Shown here in pieces: positions 1 to 10,927 of a stretch of DNA of 64,000 nucleotides (its first letter is position 1; the number at the start of each line of letters is the position of its first letter). The stretch covers positions 1 to 64,000 of the forward strand of contig JAJKFJ010020991.1 in the NCBI GenBank assembly GCA_027382625.1, given 5' to 3'. Origin of the DNA: Tetmemena sp. SeJ-2015. Lineage: Eukaryota > Ciliophora > Spirotrichea > Sporadotrichida > Oxytrichidae. The position numbers and the translations under genes are program-made. The notes below the pieces were generated by a model. The model saw only the letters and a list, made by a program, of their open reading frames with translations, was not told the DNA's origin and did not search any database.

Positions 1-2047
1 AATAATGATTTCCCTATTATTTCTTAATACTTGAATTAATGTATTTTAATATGATTTATATTTGGGATTAAAAATCTAGAAAATAGTTTAGCGCAAGAGT
101 TTTAATTGGAGAAAGAGAAAGAACCAGACAAACCGCTGCGTTCGATCTCGATTGCAGAGCCAAGGTTATCAACAGATACAACGATCACTACTGGGCAATT
201 TCTTGGTACGCTAACACCGAGAACCAACACTACAGAAGACTTGGCAACTGCATGCATCTCTGAGAAAAAACTTACCCTTGAGGAAAAATCCTCATCCACA
301 TTAAAACCTAAATCCCTTAGTTTCAATAAAATTTAGACCCTAAGTGTTGTGTATATCTCAAACTAATGCTCTAACTTTATAAGAACTAAGCGTATTATTA
401 TTGCTGTTAAAATAAAAATTTATAATACTAATATTGAATTCCAAAAAATAAGCAATAATTAGTTTTTCAGATACTAAAAATTAAGTTTAAATATATATAT
501 AGACACCCAGTCCTTACTTAAAATATAATTTCATAATTAAGCCCTTAAAACAGTTTTAATATTCTATATGGAAAATGAAATGTCATTATTTATTCTTGAG
601 CGAGATTTTCAAACAATAAAAAATTTAATATCATCAGTGGAACTAAAAGTTAAGTTTCTTAATCTGTTTATAGACTTACCTTAATAATTGTGTTCGGGCA
701 GCTTTTTTCCGATTGATAATCGTCATCTTTTTTTTTCTACTACTTTCTCTTCTCATCAGCTTCAAAACAAGGTTTTTGTAATAAAATGGCTTAATGAAAT
801 TTATAGCTCAATTTTTCAAGATTGTTAATCTTGAAACATATTAATACCAAATAATTTGTTGAAAATCTCTTATGAAAATTCTTTCATGTCTGAATTAGCA
901 ATTAAAGATATTCCTAATTAAATAGAACTTAGCTATATTTAAGATTTTTTGAATAAGAGAGTCTATCATTCCTAGTAAGAAGTGATGCCAAGAAAATCCA
1001 GAGGAAAAATCTAGAAAAAGCACCAAAGCAATCCTAGAAATGCTGCAAAAATAATGAAATCTCTGCTAAAAAATTTTGCTATTTTATAAATCTATAAAAT
1101 ATAAACAATATATAATAAATTATTAAAATAAAACATTGGCACCTTTAATTAATGGTGGAAATTGCAAATAATTTTGAAAAATTAATATTTATTAAAAAAT
1201 TGCTATTTAGAAAGAAATAATTACTGCCTATTAAATTTTTCATATGAGTCTTTAAATTAGTTCCAAATGAGCATATTAAAAGTTAAATTATGATAAAACA
1301 CTTACAAATATATTTAAAATCAAATTAAAAATACTTAATATTTCATTTTCCAGTAGCAACATAAGAATAATGCATCGCCATATGATTTGTCTCAAATATA
1401 GTCATTAACTTTTCTCACTCTTTTTCATAGTCTACTTCCATATCTTTGTTCTTGTCTATTTCGGATAATATAACATTTTTAGAATTTCTTATAAAAAATT
1501 TTAGTAAATAATTTTATTAGCATTTCTCATTCCAGGATCTATGAATTTTGAGAAATTTATCAAGATAAATAGCTTGAAGACCTCATTTTCGACTTTTACA
1601 AATAATTTTTCCTTATAAAATAATCTTTAAATTTCGCACTACAAACTCTTTTTTATGAAAATAAAAATCGCAATGCTACATTAATTAGAATTTTTTATGA
1701 AGAATATAGGATAAATCAATGAAATGAGCACATTAATAAAATTTTTCTTTTAAAGATTAAAAAGTATTTTTTTTAATTCTTTTTTAAAATCGATAATTTA
1801 AGCATGATACACACCTTGAAATTGTTTTATATTTAAAAAGTTTAAGAGAATTCTATTTATGTAAAGTTTTGGGAATCCTTTTTCTTAGTTCAGGAGAATA
1901 TCTCGCTTTTATTAGATTTACTCGAATTATATATCAAATTTTTGCCATTTTATGCATTTATTAGCAATAAAGATAACAATCATAAAAAATGGAAATTAAT
2001 TAAAAGTTATTTAAGCTATAACTGCTGATGTTTCAGATTTTTCTTGC
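1..2047. other. AT-rich germline-limited DNA with one base-balanced island
   Basis: Mostly AT-rich, with TGA in all frames and no recognisable gene. The exception is about 105-330, which is clearly richer in GC and open in more than one frame on both strands (74 and 76 codons on the - and + strands in the standard code). That composition fits an isolated MDS or a relic of one, but I cannot choose a frame or a product. Confidence 0.4.
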
Positions 2048-2062
2048 AGCACCAAAGTTTAA
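2048..2062 (+). repeat. Left copy of 15-bp target-site duplication
   Basis: AGCACCAAAGTTTAA occurs here and again at 2613-2627, exactly flanking the GC-rich element. The bases outside and inside the two copies differ, so the repeat is 15 bp. Confidence 0.75.
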
Positions 2063-2612
2063 AATTAATAATAATAATAATAATTAAAGGGAATTAAAGG
2101 GCCCCCGGCATAAATAAGATAGGCCGTGACGTCAATGATATTGCTGTGACGCACTTATCTGACGCACACAAACCTCCCAGCCGAATAGGGATATTAAACA
2201 CGTGGCACCCCGCCACCTCACACTCTGAGCAGAAGCCCCGGCTTCTGCAGACCATCCAAAAAAAACCTAAAAGGAGAAAAAAAATCCGGTAGCTTCGACG
2301 AGAGCAAGTCGCTGCTCCGTAGCGTCTGGCTTCGCTGTCCAGCTGCATGACTGAGTGTTTGCCCATAGATCACATCCCTCCACGCCTACAAGGATTAGGA
2401 GGGTGAGTGGGAACCACTCACCTTTGATTATCTCTCCAGTGAGCAGCTCACCACCTTCCCCAGGGCTTCGGCTGCCATTATCCCTTGCCTCTTTTAAGCA
2501 CTCACCCACCAGCCAACGGATTACCAAACCAGAAAGCCTTCAGGGAAAGGGCGACCGGTGCCTAGTGCCGGTCGTGTGCGTCCTGATTTTAACTTTCTAA
2601 TTTAATAATTTT
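2063..2612. mobile_element. 550-bp GC-rich, hairpin-rich inserted element
   Basis: A GC-rich block in an AT-rich background, bounded on both sides by the same 15-bp sequence (see the flanking repeats). The left end carries an ATA/TAA microsatellite (about 2063-2083), as at the tail of many non-LTR retroelements, which would put the element's sense on the - strand. Four strong hairpins lie inside: 2229-2248 (9-bp stem), 2402-2422 (9-bp stem, 3-nt loop), 2439-2451 (6-bp stem) and 2552-2574 (7-bp stem, 9-nt loop). No long ORF is convincing. The best guess is a SINE-like or other non-autonomous retroposon. A structured RNA retrocopy is possible. I do not recognise a tRNA or 5S head. Confidence 0.6.
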
Positions 2613-2627
2613 AGCACCAAAGTTTAA
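2613..2627 (+). repeat. Right copy of 15-bp target-site duplication
   Basis: Perfect match to 2048-2062. Length and placement fit target-primed insertion of a retroelement. Confidence 0.75.
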
Positions 2628-4340
2628 TTTTGTAAAATAATCAAATCCGATTATTTAGTTTCTTGGAAGCCTACTTTCCTTATCACGAAGCATTTTTAGC
2701 ATTAGAGTTGAAAAATATGTAGGACTTAAGGATTTAGAAAAAATCATATCTAATTTAAATTAAATTAAATTTTCAAAATTACTCTGATCTTAAGAGATAA
2801 AATAAACACACATTTATACAATTCTTATTTTTAAAAAAATTGTTCATTTAAGAGCGAGAAATAATTAAATTGAAGTTATGACTCGGCCTAATCCTGATTA
2901 TAAATTCTGTTTATCTTTTAAGATTCTTTTACACTTTATTAACAATTCCATTTAATGTATTTATTTGAATATGTTATCACAATTATGAGAAGCATATTTT
3001 TCTTCCCTCACATCTTTTTATTTCTCTGAATATGAATGTGTTATCGGAGTTGAAAATAATAAATTTAATAATCGAAATGCTTTCATTATTATATTTAGAA
3101 ATTTAAAATATTTTATTTCCATCTTTTTAAACTAGATATTCTAGTGAAACCCCAAAACCTGTAAAATGAGAGTAATGAAGTTACTCATTTATTAGTATGA
3201 ATAATTATGATTTAATTATTTGAATTTTTCCAGGACCTGTAGCGCTAACCAGTCTGACCACTGGTTTTCCTGAGTGCTGAAGCCTCAAATTGTGCAAAAA
3301 TGAAACTATTAGTTTGACCTGTTAGCTTTTGACCAATGCTGCTCGATGTGAAGGGTTACCCTATAATTATGTTGAGGGTAGTATTAATCTGAGGAGTCAG
3401 CTTGATAAATTGACGCGACATCTATAAATTAGGACCTACTTTCAATATTAAATGGCATGCCCCTCAGTTTTAGTGGAGGCTACCCTCGATTTATGGTAGG
3501 TCCCTCAGTTTTAGTGGTGGGCACTTGATTTTTTGTAGAGACCTCGACAAAATGAATATTGTGTCAAGTTTTATAAGTACCTGCTTTGTTTCGATGAAAA
3601 AATTGTAATAATTCTGAAAGAGTGTGATAAAATTACCAAAACACCATAATATTAAAAGAGAATGAGAAAAGTTGTATCAATTAATTTCTTTATATTATAT
3701 ATGATAAGTAATGAATTTAATATTATCCTTAATTATTCTATATTACATTAAGCAATTCAGTTTCATAGTTTAAAATGCTTTCATTTAAAAAAATAGATAA
3801 TAAATTGAGAAAATAAAAACAATGTGAGAGCTAATTAAGTGTACTTGCATTAAAATTGGATTATATAAATAATAAAACTTAATGTCTTTCAAATATTAAT
3901 GTTTGCTATTTATTGTTATTAGCCTTATTAAATCTAAAAAATTTAATGTTTATGATATCTCAGCTTGAGCTTATAATAATCATTGGCTACAGATAAAAAA
4001 ATGAGCATCATTAAAATTTGTGAAACCCAGATTAAGATTACATAATACTAAGCATTTTTACAGAGAGACAAGCTTAGACAATAAAAGATATGTGTAGAAA
4101 GGCTAACCTTAAGTTAGTAGAAAATTCAATGCCTTTTGTGTCAAAAAAAATATATGGCTACTCTTTTGAAAATATAGGAAGAATACGAATACTTTACAGT
4201 GAATTATTTGTCTTCTAAAATAACAGCTGTTTCATTACTTATCTTAATTATAATTTTGGGTATCAGTAGATAAATATAAATTTGAAAGTTTCCTTAATAC
4301 ATAATTAGAGCAATACAAGAAATACAGCACCCTATTCTCA
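2628..4340. other. AT-rich non-genic DNA
   Basis: No gene is visible. A more balanced patch at 3230-3560 contains an inverted repeat near 3247-3266 (AACCAG/CTGGTT) and a 16-bp direct repeat, CCCTCAGTTTTAGTGG, at 3461-3476 and 3502-3517. The rest is low-complexity AT. Confidence 0.4.
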
Positions 4341-4349
4341 ACGACTTAT

Positions 4350-5960
4350 CTTCCTTTGTACTATTTTTTGGACCTTTCACAGTTCTATATTAGCAAAGGT
4401 AGTAGCTATTTATCAGAATCAAATTTGGAAAGGCACTAACAAATGTCCATCAATTTTTCGAAGAAAAAAGTGGAGAATTTTTACTTTAACTCTGAGGTGC
4501 TCTCAAACTAGCTCATTGTTATTGTCAAGAGTAAGCTCTATAGCGTAATATAAAAGGGCCAACTACCTTCTTCAATGGAAGCTTACGAAAATGACCTTAA
4601 CTGCTGTCCTTTATATGGCAATGAGGGTAAGATATTGGGCCTTGGAAAGGAGGTCTTTTCAGAAGTGGTATATGAAGCGGCAGAAAAATTATCACAGCAG
4701 GAACATAACCCTTCTGGCTTGGTTGAATGAGGTGTTTGTTAGAGCATTACTCTTCACCAGAGTGAATTCTTCTCGTAATATTGAACTTAGAGACAGAAGG
4801 ATGGTTGAGAGTCATCAATAGGGAATAGATTGGAGTAAGAGTCAGAGAAAATATTTAATTAACACATTTTACCATTAATTTGACCAAAGAACTCAACAAT
4901 TATCTCCAATCTAATTGAGTCCTAATGCTAAATGAAATTGTTAATAGTGAGAGGACTACTCCTTAATAGTTTGCATCAAGCCTAAGAGAGTTCCCTGCCT
5001 CTTGCAAGAAAAAGGAAGGCTCTATTCAAACTGCAGATCTGGTAAATATTTTGATTAGAAAATCGAGAAAGTTGATATTTGTCGAAGCACTGAAAAAAGG
5101 AGATTTATCAACTCATAATAAAAAGTTAATAAGGGCAGCTAGCAAAGCTCTTAATAAAGCAATGGGGGGGGTGGAATTTGCTATATAGAAGCCAAGACTC
5201 TCAAAGGACTCAAACAAAGGTAATGTATACGTAGATGAGTAGTTCAAGGAGCCAGCTAATTTTAAGATAGGCTCTGACTACAAGCATTGTAGTTTGAATT
5301 GATGCTGGTAGCCAAAGCCTATTTCAAAAATTATTGGAGCAGGTACGCCTATACGTATTTGAAAGGAGTTTTGATTGAAGAAGGGTACACGTACAACAAG
5401 TTATATTGAGGCTAGTCTGAAGCATGTCCAGAAAGTAAGTACCTCGATTATTCGGGGAACCTAAAAATCATCTGAGTAAAATTTTGATAATTGGCGAGGT
5501 AGAGGGTGCGAATAGGTGAAGGACCTTCTGCGAACCTTTGAATTTCATTAAAAAATGTTCTATCTCCTCAGAACCCATTCTTTAATGCCTAGTTTAGCTA
5601 ATGCTAATTTTAGATTTGAAAGAGAGCTGAGATCTGAAGCACAAACAACTGAATTGTGAGCAATTTATATAAAAACATATGAAACTTTGTGAAGGGATCG
5701 AAGCGGTAAACATTTATATTATTCAAAGATTAAAAGAGCAAAACGTAGATAGCTGATTAGAGAGCAACGTGTTTTTATTTCCAAGAAGGCTAAAAGAGTT
5801 TTAGATAAGTCAAACTCGAAGACTCTAAAGAGGACAAAGTTTCCTTACATGCTTAATAAAAAATATGGTTATAGAAATGAAAATGATATTATTAAACCTA
5901 ATTATAGCTAGAGTTAAATATTGACAGTTATTTTTAGAGGGAAAAAAATTCTAAAACATC
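4350..5960 (+). pseudogene. Decayed protein-coding relic, possibly a germline transposon
   Basis: Several adjacent + strand segments read well in the ciliate code but change frame and meet TGA repeatedly. About 4591-4942 is one open stretch. About 4960-5300 is a Lys-rich stretch of roughly 110 codons ending in TGA. About 5305-5480 reads as a Tyr-rich piece followed by one containing CPESKYLDYSGNLKII, which recalls a degenerate zinc finger. About 5690-5960 is very basic. No pointer-flanked removal I tried rejoins them, unlike the nearby genes. A relic of a germline-limited mobile element is the best explanation; an unresolved scrambled gene is the alternative. Confidence 0.35.
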
Positions 5961-7185
5961 ATTAATTTTCATCCTATATTTCAATTTAGAAATAAGTTAA
6001 ATTAGTTGAAAATGGGAGTCAATGCAAGATCTTCTTCTACTCCTGCTCATCCACATCATAACAATCAAACAAATTCGCATTATATGTGAGAATTTAAATG
6101 ATACTAAAATATATTAGGAATTTGAAATAAATAGTTATATAATTTATTTAAAACTATAATTAAAGCCCTTGCATTTCATTAGTCTGAATCACCCACTGCT
6201 GGATAATTAGTGATTCAACTAGAATAACTATAATGTGAGAAGTACATGAGTAAGAGAAATATTAGTCATATAATCAATAATTATGAAACTTCATTCATGG
6301 TCAAATAAAATAAATGAAAAATGCACAAAAAAATTATTTTAAAAGCTAAATCTGATTACATAGTTTTTAAAATATAGAATTATAAAATTGATTCTCTTAT
6401 TAGGGTTTATTCAAAGGACTTAAATCATTTTTTAGAAAAGTAGCTCACTCATCTATATCCAAATTTCGCTGTAAAAATTATTAATAAAAAGAGTCAAGCC
6501 AGTATTGATAGCATTTTAATATATTAATTTTCTTAATCAAACAAATTGTTGAGTATAAATCGTTGAAAGAGAGTGCCAAATTACAAGCAATGAGCTCTTT
6601 GAGAAAGAGTCATCAATACAAATATCAAAATGCTCAAAGAAATAGCAGAAATAAGACATCTTATATTATAATGATGAATTATTTACCCGTCTAATTATGA
6701 ATTCCATTTTATCAACAATTTTAAAGGCCATAACTTTAATTAGCTTTAGAGAAATTTTTTTTTCCCAATTTATTAAAATTTTATTAAAAATTTATTCAAA
6801 AATTAAAAAAAAAATTTTTTAAAAATTTTAGTCTTTAAAAAAATTTAATTTTTGAAAAAGAAACCTAAAATATAATAAATAATTAAAAAAGTTGCTTTGC
6901 AGATGAGAAAGTTAGGAGTTGCAGTTTCCTCATCGCACTTCAAAGTTTGTGCAATCAATTATTGATTGATCCTCAAACTCTTCGCACTAAGCGCACTTAG
7001 TTTTTGAGTAGCGCGCGAAGATTTTCCCAAGATATTTTACTTTTCTCAAGATTCTCCGTAGACGTACAAACATCTTCGTTGAAAGGGCATAACTAAAACT
7101 GGAATGAGTGAAGCGCGTTATAGACTTCAAAAGCCATTTTATTATAATGAAATAATTTAAACTGCTCAGGTGTGAGAGGGATAGC
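5961..7185. other. AT-rich non-genic DNA
   Basis: Extremely AT-rich, particularly 6750-6870 with long A and T runs. A more balanced patch begins near 6960, with a small palindrome near 6955-6972. No gene is supported. Confidence 0.4.
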
Positions 7186-7482
7186 GTGAAGTTTGTATGT
7201 GCGACGAAGTGTGTTACACACAACACCTTCATGAAGAAGAGTTGGTACAAGAAGCAAAAACATAGAAGTTTACGAGAGAAAGAAAAATATAACTACAATG
7301 CGTTACTGCAGGAATCACGAAGACTCGGGCTTAGAACCCTATTCCCTTCACCCTCGCTCTATCAAGCAGAGCAGTATTTGCTTTCCCTTAAAGAAGCTAG
7401 AGAAAAATTTCACAACGGTGAGATCGTTCTACTGTTGACAACCCGCGAACACAAGACAAAGGAAGCGAAAAGGATACGCTGA
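7186..7482 (+). CDS. Unassigned small ORF, about 98 codons, TGA-terminated
   Basis: Open from GTG 7186 (or ATG further in) to TGA 7480-7482 without needing TAA/TAG readthrough. The product is basic and hydrophilic, with a segment reading RTLFPSPSLYQAEQYL. Base composition is higher in GC than the surroundings, and the next 400 bases (to about 7960) are also GC-rich but not clearly coding. No family is recognised. It could be a lone MDS, part of a mobile element, or chance; no upstream or downstream continuation was found. Confidence 0.25.
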   Translation: MKFVCATKCVTHNTFMKKSWYKKQKHRSLREKEKYNYNALLQESRRLGLRTLFPSPSLYQAEQYLLSLKEAREKFHNGEIVLLLTTREHKTKEAKRIR

Positions 7483-7489
7483 GTTAACA

Positions 7490-8470
7490 TCACCCTGTTT
7501 TTTTCCTTTCCTCCCAGAGTTAAACGGCATTGGTTTTACTAAAAACTTATTTAAGGGACACTATAAGAAGCTCTGCCATCATTTGATGATGATTAAGCTT
7601 CGATACAGAGGATGTAGATTGTAAGAAGTGGAAGAAGAAAGCAAATTATTGCGAGATAAGGTAGGTGAATATTTGGGAAAAAGTATTTAATTTAAACTTA
7701 ATGATTAAGTTTTTTGCTTATCTGGGAAAAGGGGATTCTTAAGAGGTTCCCTTTTTCCTTCTTTGGGGCCCGCACATGGACCTAGCTTCCTCATCTTTGA
7801 ACCCGCTCCCGCATCTATGTGCATTCGGGCGTCCCCTAAATTTGTATGTATAGAAAGCTTGCTCACCCGATGTTGTATTTTGCTTTTCGTGCTCCGAAAA
7901 CCCTTTTTCTCCCCTTATTAAGTAGATGCCAGTGCCAGGTTTCTCTACACAGTTAAACTCAAAACTTACTAAGAAGTAGGGATACTTCTAAACTGTCAAA
8001 CCATTCGTCGTGATAATATTCCTTGCTTTTTTGGGTCGTTCTCCTCTCTTTGAAACCCCTTATTAAAATAAAAATAAGATTATCTTTTATTTTTTTGTAA
8101 TCCTTTTATTATATTTTGCCTTTTTTGATTTAAAAAGGTTTAAAAAATTTAAAATTTTATTTTTGGGAATAAAATTTTTTATTAATCTTTAATAAATATT
8201 TTAATAAATTGTATACGAAATAAAATGAAAATTTTTTTTCAAACTTTAGCATTATGTATTGAAATAACTTAAGTTAAAAATAAATTATTAATGTCAGTAA
8301 AAACTTTGTTTATATTAGAACGAGAAAACTAAAAACCAAACAAGTGTAAGTATTTGCAAAAAGCAATTCAATTTACTCAAATATATAAGACTACTCCTCA
8401 AAAATGATATTTAAGAATAAGTAGTATTTCCCTTTTCTGTAAAGCGGGAATAATTGATAAATTTATTAGC
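7490..8470. other. Non-genic spacer
   Basis: Contains a GC-richer patch (7740-7960) without a clear ORF, then an AT-rich run to the next gene. I see no tRNA or rRNA in it. Confidence 0.35.
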
Positions 8471-8477
8471 AGCATAA

Positions 8478-10897
8478 ATGTCTGTTGCAACTGACTCACA
8501 ATAGAAATATGGTGATATTTCTGGTGATGTAGGGTCTTCAAACGATTCCAAGATATTCAAAAACGAACAGCAAAATCTATTCTACGAAAAATTAATCGAG
8601 AAACTCTTGCAGCTATTTAAATATATAAGGTGTAATTACTTAAGCTCTTTTAGAAAAGACTTTTGAATTTCTTCAAGGGAGAATAATTGATCGATGACAA
8701 AACCTGGGCACGACAGTTAAGAAAGGTTTAAAAGTGCATGAGTATTTTGGATAAGGCAAAATTAAGTTCACCTTGGTATTCTCGCACGATTGAGCCACTT
8801 TGTATTTATTTGAAGGATAAGTTTGTAAGTAAATAATACTGCTGCTACTTTCTTACTGGAGTCTTTATAATAGTTTGTTTTAGGATCCTTAGGGGAGCAC
8901 AGTTGGGAGCAGTGAATTCTCCTTCACAGTAAATGCAAGCAGCAAGTCTGATATGTCTACCAAAATAAACTCAACTAACTCTTACCTCCCTTCTCCTCTT
9001 AAATAAATTTAAATTAGCTCATTCTAAGGTGAAAGCAGATCTTAAAGTTAATTCCGAAGATTAGAACTCAACAAAAAACGTAGATTCTTCAAAGAGATAA
9101 GTGAGTCCGAGATAGTAAGTCAAACCTTAAGGAGATCTCAAACTTAATATAATCAATATAAAACACATTAATTACTTTAATAAACAAAGAGAAGAAAGAT
9201 GTTAGAGCTAATTCAAAGCTACTAAGAAAGTTAGAGCTAGTAAAGGGAGCTTGCCAAAAGACTAATAAGAAGATAAGAAGGGGATACAATTTGAGTCAGT
9301 CTGCCATGCTACTTCTGAATGAGGGCAATCGAGAGCTCTCAAACTATTCTTAAAGAAACTTAAGTAACTCAAAAGATAGATGAAGCCAACGATGAAGAGG
9401 AGAATGAGAATTCTCAAGGCTAACTCAAAGGAAATATTTTTTTACCTAATGTTTATTAAACAAGGAGTTTTAAGTTAAGCTAAGAATTAGAAGGTCACTT
9501 ACAAAAGACCTCTTGGCCACTTCGAAGTTGAGTGATCTTAACTCTAACATCGATATATTTCTAACTCTAAGTCTTATTACAAATTAAATAAGATATCTAG
9601 CATGTTCAGACTTCTCAGATGACAACCTCCAAAGAACCTCTTTAAATGAAGAAGCTTATAAAAATATATTAAATATCTTTAGGAGAGTAGGTGACTAGAC
9701 TAAGAGAAAGAAAACAAGGGTAGGTTGGTACTAAGTTCAAAAAGAAACTTCGGTTCTTAGCCCAGAGGGTCTCGAATGCTTTTGTCTAATCAGCCATATC
9801 AAATTTAAATCCTGCCTGCCATAAAAGATGCATAGCAAATCCATGAGTAGCCAATTTAGAATAGATCATCTTCCTAGGTTCTTGGAATAGCAAGTTCTAA
9901 ATCCAACTTACATATCTTCATAACTTTATTCTATGGCCTTAATAAAGAGAGATCAGTAATTAGGAAGACACAAGAAAGTCATTTAAAAGAAGTGACTCTT
10001 CAGTTTCCTTAAACTCTTTTGATTTCTTTACTTTAAACTCAGCCTCTGAGTAATAAATCTTCGAAATCTGGTTTTAAGAACCATAGATCAACTAGCAGTT
10101 AGAGTAAGAAGCAAAGTGAGGGAGGAGAGGTACATAGTAGTTTCGAGTAGTTTAATGACAGCTACCAGAATCATGACATAGTCAAGTAGATTTCATTTTA
10201 AGATACTTTTATATTAACTTATTAGCTGAAGAGAAAGAGACAACGAATGAGGTCTGACTAAATACTGTCCTTAGAGTAAGGAGTAAATCTCGCAGTTGCA
10301 GTAGGAGGAGGAGGCAGGACTAAGCTACAAAATGGGTCTGCAAGAAGCATCTCTCAGTTCATGCTAAACAACAGCCACCACATCTCAAACCCCAAGTACT
10401 TCAAGAACTTCATCAACATCAATCATACATCTATGAATAAGAGACTGTAAAGTTAATTATTAAATTCTATCATGAAGCTGAGGTAAAAGAGTATGGAGAT
10501 TAAAATCGACAGATAGCAAATAATCTGAGCTCTAGTAATGTGAAATCTAGTGACTCCCTCGTCAGGATCAATCCCTCAGAATCTCAAATTATTCCCAACT
10601 CTGGTCTATATTTAATTAGAGATAAATAATAACTTTTACATTGATTATAGTCTCAGCAAGCAAAAGTAAAGAGAAGATGCTTTTGAAAGCGATTAAAGCC
10701 AGCAGCTGACTTTTATGCTTCCACCTTCCAAGAAAAAGAAAAAGCATTTGAAGAAGAAATTATCTAAATTGTTATCTTTAATTTTTCATGAAATTCAAGG
10801 ATTGGGAACTCTGACAAAATAATTTAACAAAAGTATTCACCAATTTCAATTAACTTCCATAAGTAGTGAGTAGTTGGTTTAGGAAGAATTTAAATGA
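8478..10897 (+). CDS. Low-complexity Ser/Asn/Lys-rich protein of unknown function, IES-interrupted
   Basis: Unrecognised. The first block starts at ATG 8478 (MSVATDSQQKYGDISG) and reaches a segment containing DDKTWARQLRKV near 8690-8820. This is followed by a GTAAGT...TTTTAG intron (about 8825-8883) and further Ser-rich, Gln-rich coding. A long clean block at about 10040-10530 includes GGGGRTKLQNGSARSIS. The C-terminal block ends at TGA 10895-10897. Between blocks the frame changes and TGA appears, as expected for undeleted IESs. One likely junction near 8600-8660 uses a TTG pointer. TAA/TAG are used often as Gln. Boundaries are fairly sure, the internal structure is not. Confidence 0.5.
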
Positions 10898-10927
10898 ATT
10901 GAAAGAAAAATAAAGAAAGTTTTGAAT

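Noticed and set aside
2094..2600. Standard-code ORFs in the GC-rich element
   Set aside because: Overlapping ORFs on both strands are expected from high GC. The hairpins and flanking duplication point to a non-coding retroposon.
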